Positions 52,581 through 60,872 of a DNA stretch of 64,000 bases are shown in pieces. This stretch comes from Pontibacter burrus (GTDB taxonomy: Bacteria > Bacteroidota > Bacteroidia > Cytophagales > Hymenobacteraceae). A program made the position numbers and the translations under genes. Position 1 is the first letter of the stretch, and the number at the start of each line of letters is the position of its first letter. Below the pieces are notes generated by a model, which had not been told where the DNA came from, made no database searches, and saw nothing but the letters and a program-made list of their open reading frames with translations. The stretch spans positions 186,001 through 250,000 of the forward strand of contig NZ_JAAGWD010000005.1 in assembly GCF_010686685.1 (NCBI RefSeq), written 5' to 3'.

Positions 52581-52976
52581 ATGGAGAATCTTACACAATA
52601 TTTAGACAAATCGCTGATACCTTTGGAGGATAAGGTAAAAGAGTACCTAGGAGTGGAACGCGACATACGGATACTGGATGTGGAACTGCTGTCGCTTCAA
52701 AGCATGAAGTCGGATTTTGACCCGGAGCAGCATGACCTGGAGCAGGAAATGAGGCAAGGCACCAAAAACACTGATCTGAACGACAAAGAGCAGAAGATGG
52801 CTGAACTGCTGGATAAATATGGCAAGCTGCGAAACGAGCTGATACAAATGCTGCCCGAGAAGAACAAGTTTATAGAGATAAACCTAGGCTACGGCCCGAG
52901 CATGGTTGGCTACTTTACCATTGATCACGAAACCCGCCAGCCACTGCCAGAACCGGTACTGCGTGTGGTACACTAA
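52581..52976 (+). CDS. Hypothetical protein
   Basis: 131 aa, mostly helical and acidic, coiled coil likely around residues 20-95, ending in a beta-rich tail (KFIEINLGYGPSMVGYFTIDHET). No family recognised. Followed by a strong terminator, which supports it as a real gene. Confidence 0.65.
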   Translation: MENLTQYLDKSLIPLEDKVKEYLGVERDIRILDVELLSLQSMKSDFDPEQHDLEQEMRQGTKNTDLNDKEQKMAELLDKYGKLRNELIQMLPEKNKFIEINLGYGPSMVGYFTIDHETRQPLPEPVLRVVH

Positions 52977-53006
52977 CATAAACTATAGCTGCTCAGTTTG
53001 GAGCAC

Positions 53007-53046
53007 CAAAAAGCCCGCAGACTCGAAAGTCTCTGCGGGCTTTTTG
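53007..53046 (+). terminator. Rho-independent terminator
   Basis: AAAAAGCCCGCAGACT / AGTCTCTGCGGGCTTTTT with a four-base CGAA loop and one two-base bulge. Confidence 0.9.
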
Positions 53047-53082
53047 GTTAGTTAAGTATGATGTTAAACGATTTCTGCTAAA

Positions 53083-53296
53083 ACAAACCCACCCCTTCCC
53101 CTCCGAGGAGGGGAATTTACTCCATATGCTGGCGCAGATTTATAATCCGTGACCTATCAATAACGTTGGATATGTAATCCAACTGGGCCAGTAGCCCAAG
53201 TTATAGTTTGACACGAGCGAGGACGCTCGCTCCATAATAAATACATTAATGAGACTATAATCCCCTCCTCGGAGGGGTTAGGGTGGGTTTACACTT
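53083..53296. repeat. C-rich inverted-repeat element
   Basis: CCCACCCCTTCCCCTCC (near 53090) and GGAGGGGTTAGGGTGGGTTT (near 53272) face each other across ~180 bases. Each arm also forms its own small hairpin (CCCCTCCGAGGAGGGG). Similar arms occur at 31985, 58020-58098 and 60277. Looks like a MITE-type or transcription-related repeat. Confidence 0.6.
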
Positions 53297-53319
53297 CTTA
53301 CTTTTGAAATATAGCTTCA

Positions 53320-54603
53320 TCAATGAAACTGCTCTTCTTCCGTAGAGCCAGCCAAGGCAACAGTTGAGGTAGCACCAGCTGTAACAGTATTCTGAACCGC
53401 ATCGAAATAACCTGTACCTACAAAAGCCTGGTGCTTCACAGCTTTAAAGCCATCTTTTACCAGCGAGAACTCACGTTGCTGTAGTTCTGAATAACCGGCC
53501 ATGCCGCGTGCTTTGTAAGCTTTGGCTAGCTCAAACATGCTGGTGTTAAGCGCATGGAAACCTGCCAGTGTAATAAACTGGAATTTGTAGCCCATGGCAG
53601 CCAGCTCTTCCCGGAACGTTTCCATCTCTTCTACGCTTAGTTTGGCAGCCCAGTTAAAGGATGGCGAGCAGTTATAAGCCAGCAACTTACCCGGAAATTC
53701 AACATGAATGGCTTCTGCAAACTGGCGTGCCTGCTCCAGGTCCGGGTGCGAGGTCTCCATCCAGATCAGGTCGGCGTAAGGTGCGTAAGCCATACCGCGT
53801 GCAATGCCCTGCTCTATGCCGCAGCGCACATGGTAGAACCCTTCGCTGGTGCGTGGCTGGTCCAGTATAAATTCGTGGTCGCGTGGATCGATATCGCTGG
53901 TGATCAGGTTGGCGGCATCAGCATCAGTGCGGGCCACCACTATAGTTGGCACGCCCATTACATCGGTAGCCAGGCGTGCTGCAACCAGTTTGTTGATAGC
54001 TTCCTGTGTAGGCACTAAAACCTTTCCGCCCAAATGCCCGCACTTTTTGGCAGACGACAACTGGTCTTCGAAATGCACACCTGCAGCGCCGGCTTCAATC
54101 ATCATTTTCATTAGCTCAAAGGCATTCAGGTTACCACCAAAACCTGCTTCTGCGTCGGCAACTATAGGCACCATAAAATCGGTCTCACCATCTTCGTTCA
54201 CGCTCTGTATCTGGTCGGCACGGAGCAGCGCATTGTTGATCTTCTTCACCACATTCGGCACGGAATCGGCTGGGTACAAGCTTTGGTCGGGGTACATGTG
54301 TCCAGCTAAGTTGGCATCGGCAGCTACTTGCCAGCCACTCAGGTAAATCGCGTTCAGACCGGCCTGTACTTCCTGCACCGCCTGGTTACCGGTAAGCGCG
54401 CCTAAACCGGCTACGTATTGCTCGGAGTGCAGCAGTTTCCATAGTTTATTGGCGCCGTTTTTGGCCAGCGTATATTCTATCTGCACCGAGCCTTGTAGTT
54501 TCACCACTTCTTCGGCGCTATACGGTCTGCGGATACCTGCCCAGCGCGGGTTCTCGATCCAATCTGTTTCTATGTTGCGGATTCTGTCTTTCTTAGTTGT
54601 CAT
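53320..54603 (-). CDS. aceA: Isocitrate lyase
   Basis: 427 aa, standard length. Catalytic Cys188 in [10 protein letters not shown]; other sites [10 protein letters not shown] and [16 protein letters not shown] [13 protein letters not shown], and NCSPSFNW. It cuts isocitrate to succinate and glyoxylate, the first step of the glyoxylate shunt. It lies downstream of aceB on the same strand across a 141-base gap holding a long hairpin. The divergent RamB-like gene beyond aceB is its likely regulator. Confidence 0.97.
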   Translation of the reverse strand: MTTKKDRIRNIETDWIENPRWAGIRRPYSAEEVVKLQGSVQIEYTLAKNGANKLWKLLHSEQYVAGLGALTGNQAVQEVQAGLNAIYLSGWQVAADANLAGHMYPDQSLYPADSVPNVVKKINNALLRADQIQSVNEDGETDFMVPIVADAEAGFGGNLNAFELMKMMIEAGAAGVHFEDQLSSAKKCGHLGGKVLVPTQEAINKLVAARLATDVMGVPTIVVARTDADAANLITSDIDPRDHEFILDQPRTSEGFYHVRCGIEQGIARGMAYAPYADLIWMETSHPDLEQARQFAEAIHVEFPGKLLAYNCSPSFNWAAKLSVEEMETFREELAAMGYKFQFITLAGFHALNTSMFELAKAYKARGMAGYSELQQREFSLVKDGFKAVKHQAFVGTGYFDAVQNTVTAGATSTVALAGSTEEEQFH

Positions 54604-54622
54604 GGCGGATTTTATAATGAGT

Positions 54623-54732
54623 AATGAGTAATGAATAATGATGAATGACTAGTGAGTAATGATTAGTGGCTAATGATAAATGCGTAATGCTATAGTTTGA
54701 GGTGAGCTATAGTTTATTATTCATTACTCATT
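54623..54732. repeat. Long-armed inverted repeat between aceB and aceA
   Basis: AATGAGTAATGAATAAT (54623-54639) and its exact reverse complement (54716-54732) enclose 76 bases. The left arm continues into degenerate AATGA-type tandem repeats (54617-54690). Two CTATAGTTT words lie inside. Confidence 0.7.
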
Positions 54733-54744
54733 CTCAATTAGTCA

Positions 54745-56343
54745 TTAGTCAATGTATTTGTAAGCGGGTAGTGTCAGGAATTCTACAAAGCAGGGGGCCA
54801 GCACCAGTTCTGCGAACAGCTGCGATGCCTTCTCGAAATGGCAGTTCTTAAACTTCACCATCCCGATCTCTACTTTGATGTTCTCGGTTTCCTCTCTGAT
54901 GAGTTGCAGCACGCGCGCTTCGGTAATCTTCTGTCCGTCGTTGGTCTTGGTGTGCTCGTGGTGTAGCCATTGCCAAACCTGTGCCCGGGATATTTCGGCG
55001 GTAGCAGCATCTTCCATCAGGTTATGAATAGCCGCCGCACCTGTGCCGCATAGCCAGCTGCCGATGTACATAATGCCCACGTTTATGTTCAGCCGCAAGC
55101 CTTTCTCTGTGATCTTGCCACCGGGTATGTCGAAATTGATCAGGTCCTGGGCGGTAACTTTTACATCTTCGCGCAGCACGTGTTTCTGGTGTGGTTCCGT
55201 TCCTATCACCTTGTCAAAGGCTTGGCGGGCGATTGTTACCAAGTCGGGGTGCGCTACCCAGGTTCCGTCAGAACCGTTGTCTGCTTCAAAGGCTTTGTCG
55301 GCAGCTACTTTGGCAAAGGCGGCTTCGTTTATAGTTGGGTCGTGGCGGTTCGGGATAAAAGCAGCCATACCTCCCATGGCATGTGCCCCGCGCTTATGGC
55401 AGGTTTGCACCAGCAGGTTGGTATACGCCCGCATAAACGGCACCTGCATGGTTACATCCGTCCGGTCAGGAAAAAGCACATTGGGGTGTTTTCTGAACTT
55501 TTTGATGGCACTGAAAATGTAATCCCAGCGGCCGGCATTCAGTCCTACAATGTGGTCGCGCAGCTCGTACAGGATCTCGTCCATCTCGAAGGCGGCTGTT
55601 ATAGTTTCGATCAGAACAGTGCATTTTATAGTTCCGACAGGCAAACCAAGAGCTTCCTGAGCCGCTACAAACACATCATTCCAAAGTTTGGCTTCCAGGT
55701 GGTTTTCCAGTTTCGGCAGATAGAAATATGGGCCGCTGCCGCGCTCCAGCAGTTCTTTTGCGTTATGGAAGAAGTATAAGCCAAAATCGAACAGCGCACC
55801 TGAAATTGGCGTGTTACCGATCATCAAATGCTTTTCAGGTAGGTGCCAGCCACGCGGACGCACCATCAGCACGGCAACCTTCTCGTTCAGGCGATACACT
55901 TTGCCATTCTGCACCGTAAAGTCAATGTCTCTTCGGATAGCATCGCGCAGGTTACGCTGGCCTTCCAGCAGGTTTTCCCATGTCGGCGACGTGGCATCTT
56001 CAAAATCAGCCATAAACACATCGGCACCCGAGTTCAGCGCATTGATCACCATTTTGCGGTCTACAGGTCCGGTAATTTCCACGCGGCGCAATTGCAGGTC
56101 GGCAGGTATAGTTTCTACTTTCCAGTTGCCGGTTCTTATAGTTTCAGTCTCATTCAAGAAGTCAGGAAGCTCTCCGGCATCAATCTTCTTTTGTCGGTCG
56201 ATGCGGGCCTGTAGCAACTCTTCCCGGCGGTGGTTAAATTTCAGATGCAGCATCTCCAGAAACCCCAGTGCTTCCGGCGTAAGCAGGTCTTGATAAGCTT
56301 CTGTAGCTTTAACTTTTATTTGGATAGCGCTTTCTACTAACAT
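54745..56343 (-). CDS. aceB: Malate synthase (type A)
   Basis: 532 aa, length of malate synthase [13 protein letters not shown], catalytic-base region and the [16 protein letters not shown] and [35 protein letters not shown] motifs are typical. It joins glyoxylate and acetyl-CoA to malate, the second shunt reaction. First gene of the aceB-aceA unit, divergent from the RamB-like regulator gene. Confidence 0.97.
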   Translation of the reverse strand: MLVESAIQIKVKATEAYQDLLTPEALGFLEMLHLKFNHRREELLQARIDRQKKIDAGELPDFLNETETIRTGNWKVETIPADLQLRRVEITGPVDRKMVINALNSGADVFMADFEDATSPTWENLLEGQRNLRDAIRRDIDFTVQNGKVYRLNEKVAVLMVRPRGWHLPEKHLMIGNTPISGALFDFGLYFFHNAKELLERGSGPYFYLPKLENHLEAKLWNDVFVAAQEALGLPVGTIKCTVLIETITAAFEMDEILYELRDHIVGLNAGRWDYIFSAIKKFRKHPNVLFPDRTDVTMQVPFMRAYTNLLVQTCHKRGAHAMGGMAAFIPNRHDPTINEAAFAKVAADKAFEADNGSDGTWVAHPDLVTIARQAFDKVIGTEPHQKHVLREDVKVTAQDLINFDIPGGKITEKGLRLNINVGIMYIGSWLCGTGAAAIHNLMEDAATAEISRAQVWQWLHHEHTKTNDGQKITEARVLQLIREETENIKVEIGMVKFKNCHFEKASQLFAELVLAPCFVEFLTLPAYKYID

Positions 56344-56407
56344 AAAATAACTGATTGGTGGTGAAACGATTGCAACAACTATAGAGCACTATACGCGAAG
56401 TTTTTCA

Positions 56408-56429
56408 TTTTGGCGAATTTTCGCTAAAA
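56408..56429. promoter_or_regulatory. Candidate operator in the aceB-regulator divergent region
   Basis: TTTTGGCGAA-TT-TTCGCTAAAA is a 22-bp inverted repeat with one mismatch, in the 162-bp region between the two divergent starts. It is well placed for autoregulation and control of aceB-aceA. Not tested. Confidence 0.5.
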
Positions 56430-56505
56430 ATATTTTTACGCTTTTTTAGGAGTTAAACTATAAATCCACGTACTTCATTTTCAGACGAACCATTTCACCC
56501 TACTC

Positions 56506-57984
56506 ATGAAGCTACAGGAAGACATCATCCGCCTTATCCTTGGGCTAAAAATCAAACAGCTGCGCGCCGAAAAAGGCATCTCGCTCACCGACCTTGCCGT
56601 GACAACCGACATTTCGGTTTCTTATTTAAATGAGATCGAGAAAGGTAAAAAACACCCAAAGCCAAGTAAGATAGCCGTGATTGCCGATGCACTGGGCGTG
56701 ACCTATGATTCGCTGGTATCGCTACAACTTTCTAAAAGGCTGCAACCGGTAGGCGAACTGCTGCACTCCAATATTTTGTCGGAGTTACCGCTGGAGCATT
56801 TCGGGCTGGACATGAGCCGTTTGATCGACATTTTTGCTACAGCCCCGGCCAAACTGAGTGCCTTTGTTAAGACGTTGCTGGAGATCTCGCGCTCGTTCGA
56901 TCTGCGTGTAGAGCAGTTTTACTTTTCGGCCTTGCGCTCGTACCAAGAACTGCACGATAACTACTTTGAAGACATTGAGCTGGAAGCCGAGAACTTCCTG
57001 AACACACACAACCTGGACCCTGAGCTGACGCCAACGTTGCAGCAACTCAGCAGTTTACTGGAAGAACTTTACAACATCAGAACCGAGCTAACCACCTTTG
57101 AAGAAACACCAGAGTTAAAGCCGCTTCGCTCTGTTTTTGTACCCGGCGAAGAACCACGCTTACTCCTGAATGTAACGCTAACGGAACAACAGCAGGCTTT
57201 TGCGCTGGCGCGGGAGTTGGGCTTTCAGTACCTCAACATACAGGAGCGGCCCTATACGGCTACCTGGGTAAAAGTGCGTTCGTTTGATGAAGTACTGAAC
57301 AACTTCAGAGCATCGTACTTTGCCGGAGCACTGCTCTTAAACCGAGACCGCCTGGTGCAGGATCTGCAAAAATTCTTTGCCCTGCCAACCTGGCAACCGC
57401 AATACCTGCTGCAACTTATGCAAACTTATCAGGCATCGCCCGAGACTTTTTTGCACCGAATTACTTCGCTGCTGCCCCGGTTCTTCAACATCAAACAACT
57501 GTTTTTCCTGCGCTTTAACCACGAGCCAGCTACCGACCATTTTGCTCTTACCAAGGAGCTGCACCTGGCCGGCCTGCACAACCCGCACGCATCGCTGCTG
57601 AACGAGCATTATTGTCGCCGCTGGATATCACTGACTTTGTTTGATGCTGTGGAAAATCTGCCAATAGATGTATCTGCCAACAAACCGGTGGTGGGAATCC
57701 AAAAGTCATCGTACATCAACTCCGAGAACGAGTACCTGGTCATTGCACTGGCACAACCGAACGAGCGGGTAAACGGCACGGTAAGTATAGGTTTGCTGCT
57801 GAACGAGAACCTTCGCCGAAAGATCAAATTCCTGCAGGACCCTGTTATTTTAAGCCGTTACGTGAATGAAACCTGCGAGCGCTGCCCTGCCCTGGATTGC
57901 CTGGAGCGCGCTGCCCCGCCCCTTATATTGCAGAAACAGCAATGGCAACAGCAGGTAAATGAAACCCTGGAGAAACTACAGTAG
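56506..57984 (+). CDS. RamB-like XRE regulator of the glyoxylate shunt
   Basis: 492 aa. N-terminal XRE helix-turn-helix (residues ~10-65, GISLTDLAVTTDISVSYLNEIEKGKKHP), a central domain in the position of ImmA/IrrE (DUF955) where the usual H-E-x-x-H is A-R-E-L-G-F-Q, so no protease is expected, and a C-terminal short-chain fatty-acyl regulator domain (ScfR) ending in CERCPALDCLERAAP. This matches RamB/MccR/ScfR-type proteins that sense acyl-CoA and control isocitrate lyase and malate synthase. It is divergent from aceB with a palindrome between them. Confidence 0.88.
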   Translation: MKLQEDIIRLILGLKIKQLRAEKGISLTDLAVTTDISVSYLNEIEKGKKHPKPSKIAVIADALGVTYDSLVSLQLSKRLQPVGELLHSNILSELPLEHFGLDMSRLIDIFATAPAKLSAFVKTLLEISRSFDLRVEQFYFSALRSYQELHDNYFEDIELEAENFLNTHNLDPELTPTLQQLSSLLEELYNIRTELTTFEETPELKPLRSVFVPGEEPRLLLNVTLTEQQQAFALARELGFQYLNIQERPYTATWVKVRSFDEVLNNFRASYFAGALLLNRDRLVQDLQKFFALPTWQPQYLLQLMQTYQASPETFLHRITSLLPRFFNIKQLFFLRFNHEPATDHFALTKELHLAGLHNPHASLLNEHYCRRWISLTLFDAVENLPIDVSANKPVVGIQKSSYINSENEYLVIALAQPNERVNGTVSIGLLLNENLRRKIKFLQDPVILSRYVNETCERCPALDCLERAAPPLILQKQQWQQQVNETLEKLQ

Positions 57985-58235
57985 CCTGAACTATAGTTTA
58001 TTACTACAGTTTCGAAAAACCCACCCCAGCCCCTCACAGGAGGGGAATTCCTAATCACCTAAAAGATTCCCCTCTTGGGAGGGGTTAGCGGTGGGTTAAT
58101 CCATTCAATCCTTTTTATTAATCACAACTATAGTTTATAGTTAGCTAAACTATAAATTTCCGGGGAGCGGATTCTGAAACTCTTGAAATAGATTTGTAAT
58201 TTGCCTGTTGGCTCAGGATTTTTCGGTTTAGGCAG
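57985..58235. other. Spacer with C-rich inverted repeat
   Basis: CCCACCCCAGCCCCTCACAGGAGGGG (in pieces, 58020-58046) and CCCCTCTTGGGAGGGG with GGTGGGTTAAT (58072-58101) form the same arm type as at 53083-53296. Exact palindromes at 57989 and 58126. TAGATTTG at 58189-58196 fits the -7 element for xseA. Confidence 0.55.
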
Positions 58236-59801
58236 ATGTCGCAGTTATTTTTCAGGCAAACAAGTGTGTACGAGGAGTTCCAGACTCCGCTTTCGCTCTT
58301 TGAGCTGCACCAGCAGATCAGGGAAGAGCTGGAAGTGGCGTTTCCGGAAAGCTACTGGGTAGTTGCTGAAATTGCACAAATAACGCCCGACCGCCGCAAA
58401 GGCCACTGCTATTTAACCCTGGTTGATAAAGGCGATGATGCCCGTAATGTAGTGGCGCAGGCCCGTGCAACTATCTGGAGTGCCCGTTTTGCCATGCTCG
58501 GCCGCTTTTTCGAAGATAAGACCGGGCAGCCCCTGAAAGCTGGTTTAAAGATCCTGTTCCAGGCAAGCGTGCGGTTCCATGAACTATACGGTCTGAGTCT
58601 GGACATCCACAATATCGACCCGAACTATACCATCGGCGATTTGGCCCGCCAGCGCCAGGAAACGATAAAACGACTGGAAGCCGAAGGGTTGCTGACAGCC
58701 AACAAAGAACTGGAATTACCGGAAGTTCCGCAGCGCCTGGCTATCATTTCATCGGCCACAGCCGCTGGTTACCAGGATTTTATACATCAGCTAAAGAACA
58801 ACGCGTACGGCTATAGTTTCCATACCACGCTGTTTCCAGCTACGGTGCAGGGCAACGATGCGCCGGCATCGGTAAACAAAGCCATGGCGCTGATTGCCAA
58901 CTATAGCGAACGGTTTGATGCAATAGTAATGATACGTGGCGGTGGTTCGCAGACAGACCTGAGCTGTTTTGATGATTATACTATTGCAGCCGCCATTGGT
59001 AATTCGCCGTTGCCTGTACTGACCGGTATCGGCCACGAGCGCGACGAAAGTATAGCTGACCTGGTGGCCCATACCCGCTTAAAAACACCAACTGCCGTAG
59101 CTACTTTTCTGATTGACCGCTTCAGAAGTGCAGAAGAGTATACCGAAGGTTTGTATGATAGCATTAGACTCTTTACATCGCAGCAACTACGGCTTACGGA
59201 AGATCGATTAGAGCGACTGCAACTTAGTATCTCGAATACTACCAAAGATTTTTTGCAGGAAGGACGTGAACTTTTGGAGACTCTATCGCGTGGTTTGCTG
59301 GTAAAGCCTAAGAATTATCTGAACCTGCAGCAGCACACCGTAGGTAATTTGGAGCGTGATATAAAATCCAACACCAAAGACCTGCTACACACCCGCGAGC
59401 GACACCTGAGCGAATTATCGGTTTGTGTGGAAGGCAGGGCGCAACGCTACCTGCACATGAAAGAGCATGAACTAAATACGCTTAGCCACTGTGTAGAGAC
59501 GGAAGTAAAAGAGAGTATCAAGCAGAAACAGATCAGCTTTACCAAGCAGAGCGATAAACTCGAATTTACTACGGCAAGCAAACTACAAACCGAGCAACAC
59601 CGCCTAAAACTGATCGAAGCCAGCATCAAGGCCAACGACCCGGAACGCCTGCTTCTGCGCGGTTATACACTGACGTTAGTGAACGGTAAGATTATAAAAA
59701 GCATTAACCAGGTGCAGCCCGACGATGTGGTAGAAACCCGCATGAAAGACGGTATCATCCATAGTATAGTTGTAAACAAAGACACCAATGATACCCTATA
59801 A
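58236..59801 (+). CDS. xseA: Exodeoxyribonuclease VII large subunit
   Basis: 521 aa, longer than the common 400-460 because of an extended coiled coil. N-terminal OB fold (LFELHQQIREELEVAFPESYWVVAEIAQ), the catalytic domain (PQRLAIISSATAAGYQDFIHQL, IVMIRGGGSQTDLSCFDDYTIAAAI, SPLPVLTGIGHERDESIADLVAHTRLKTPTAVA) and a long helical region (~300-470). It cleaves single-stranded DNA from both ends with XseB. Its end overlaps the possible long start of xseB. Confidence 0.95.
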   Translation: MSQLFFRQTSVYEEFQTPLSLFELHQQIREELEVAFPESYWVVAEIAQITPDRRKGHCYLTLVDKGDDARNVVAQARATIWSARFAMLGRFFEDKTGQPLKAGLKILFQASVRFHELYGLSLDIHNIDPNYTIGDLARQRQETIKRLEAEGLLTANKELELPEVPQRLAIISSATAAGYQDFIHQLKNNAYGYSFHTTLFPATVQGNDAPASVNKAMALIANYSERFDAIVMIRGGGSQTDLSCFDDYTIAAAIGNSPLPVLTGIGHERDESIADLVAHTRLKTPTAVATFLIDRFRSAEEYTEGLYDSIRLFTSQQLRLTEDRLERLQLSISNTTKDFLQEGRELLETLSRGLLVKPKNYLNLQQHTVGNLERDIKSNTKDLLHTRERHLSELSVCVEGRAQRYLHMKEHELNTLSHCVETEVKESIKQKQISFTKQSDKLEFTTASKLQTEQHRLKLIEASIKANDPERLLLRGYTLTLVNGKIIKSINQVQPDDVVETRMKDGIIHSIVVNKDTNDTL

Positions 59802-59814
59802 AGATATCAAAACC

Positions 59815-60060
59815 ATGACCTACCGTGAAGCCACGCAGGAACTGGAAGAAATTTTAAGAGCCATCGAAAACGACTCGGTTGATGTGGACGAACTCACACA
59901 GAAAGTACAACGCTCATCGCAGCTCATTAAGCTGTGCAAAGAAAAACTACGCGCCGCCGAACAAGCTATCGATCAGGTATTTAACGAAGAAAACTGCGAA
60001 GAGCCAGCTAAGCCAAAGAAGTCTGAAGGTAAAGCTAGTGGTAGTGGGACGTTGTTTTAG
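59815..60060 (+). CDS. xseB: Exodeoxyribonuclease VII small subunit
   Basis: 81 aa from ATG 59815 (MTYREATQELEEILRAIEN is the canonical XseB start); an in-frame ATG at 59788 would overlap xseA by 14 bases and add nine residues. VDVDELTQKVQRSSQLIKLCKEKL is typical. Binds the large subunit's helical arm. Co-transcribed with xseA. Confidence 0.92.
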   Translation: MTYREATQELEEILRAIENDSVDVDELTQKVQRSSQLIKLCKEKLRAAEQAIDQVFNEENCEEPAKPKKSEGKASGSGTLF

Positions 60061-60837
60061 GTCTGAATCAGGATTTAAAAGATTAAAGGATTTTCAGGAT
60101 TTCGGGTTTGCTGAGAATTCTTTTATCTTTCTATAGTTGCTGTGGTCCAACCACCCCTTTATCCCCTCAGAGCTACGCTCGCTACTTTCGAAATCGCTTC
60201 TCGGTAGTCCAAGGCAGGGGATTTTCAGCTCCTGCTGTAGTTGCGAGGCTATAGTTTTATAGTAGCTGTTCGAACCCACCCCTGCCCCTCCCAAGAGGGG
60301 AATTCTGCTATTACTATATTCTATATTATAGTTCTATAGTTGTTGGTCATCCCCCTACCCCCTTCAAAGGGGGACTTTCTGCCATTGCTATAGTTGATCC
60401 TATAGTTTTATAGTTACAGGCAACGAGCAGGCAGGCATAGCCTGCCCCACGAAATTACAACCACTGAAAAGCGATGTAACTAATACTGTTTAAATAACTA
60501 TAGCACCTACTATCGAGTAATTTCAGTCTTTGGGTTAAGCGCCTTATAGATTTCTGGTGGCGTAGCCATTGCGACGTTAGGAGCAAAAGAAAGGTACACC
60601 GCGCGATGCCCGAAGACGGGGCCCCGCGGCCGTGAGCGCACCAAAGCAACTATGGCAACTGTAGGCCAGTAAAGCTCCCAAGATAAAAGGGTGCTATGAA
60701 ACGAACTGCTTGTGTCCAATAGTAACTATAGCCAGCTATAGGACATATAAGATCCTTCGACTAACGCTCAGGATGACAAAAGAGAACTATAGCTACTGCC
60801 AAACAGAAAGTCCGATCTCGAAATCTCATTTTAAACC
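60061..60837. repeat. Repeat-rich spacer, copy 2 of ~0.55-kb dispersed element
   Basis: From about 60273 to 60790 it aligns with 31979-32590 in the same orientation, including the CAGTCTTTGGGTT block (60527 on) and CCGCGGCCGTGAGCGCACCAAAG. A short minus-strand reading frame, ending NPKTEIT, is preserved with substitutions in both copies (VFGHRAVY shared), so it may be decayed coding DNA. No credible full gene. Confidence 0.7.
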
Positions 60838-60871
60838 AGAAAGCCGTTGGTCCTACAACCAACGGCTTTCT
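60838..60871 (-). terminator. Terminator of trehalose synthase gene
   Basis: AGAAAGCCGTTGGT pairs with ACCAACGGCTTTCT, 14-bp arms and a six-base loop, directly after the stop. The T-run on the minus strand is weak. Confidence 0.7.
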
Positions 60872-60872
60872 T

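Noticed and set aside
60510..60719. 69-aa minus-strand frame in the second repeat copy
   Set aside because: Partly preserved in copy 1 but without a matching start or full length; treated as part of the repeat element.
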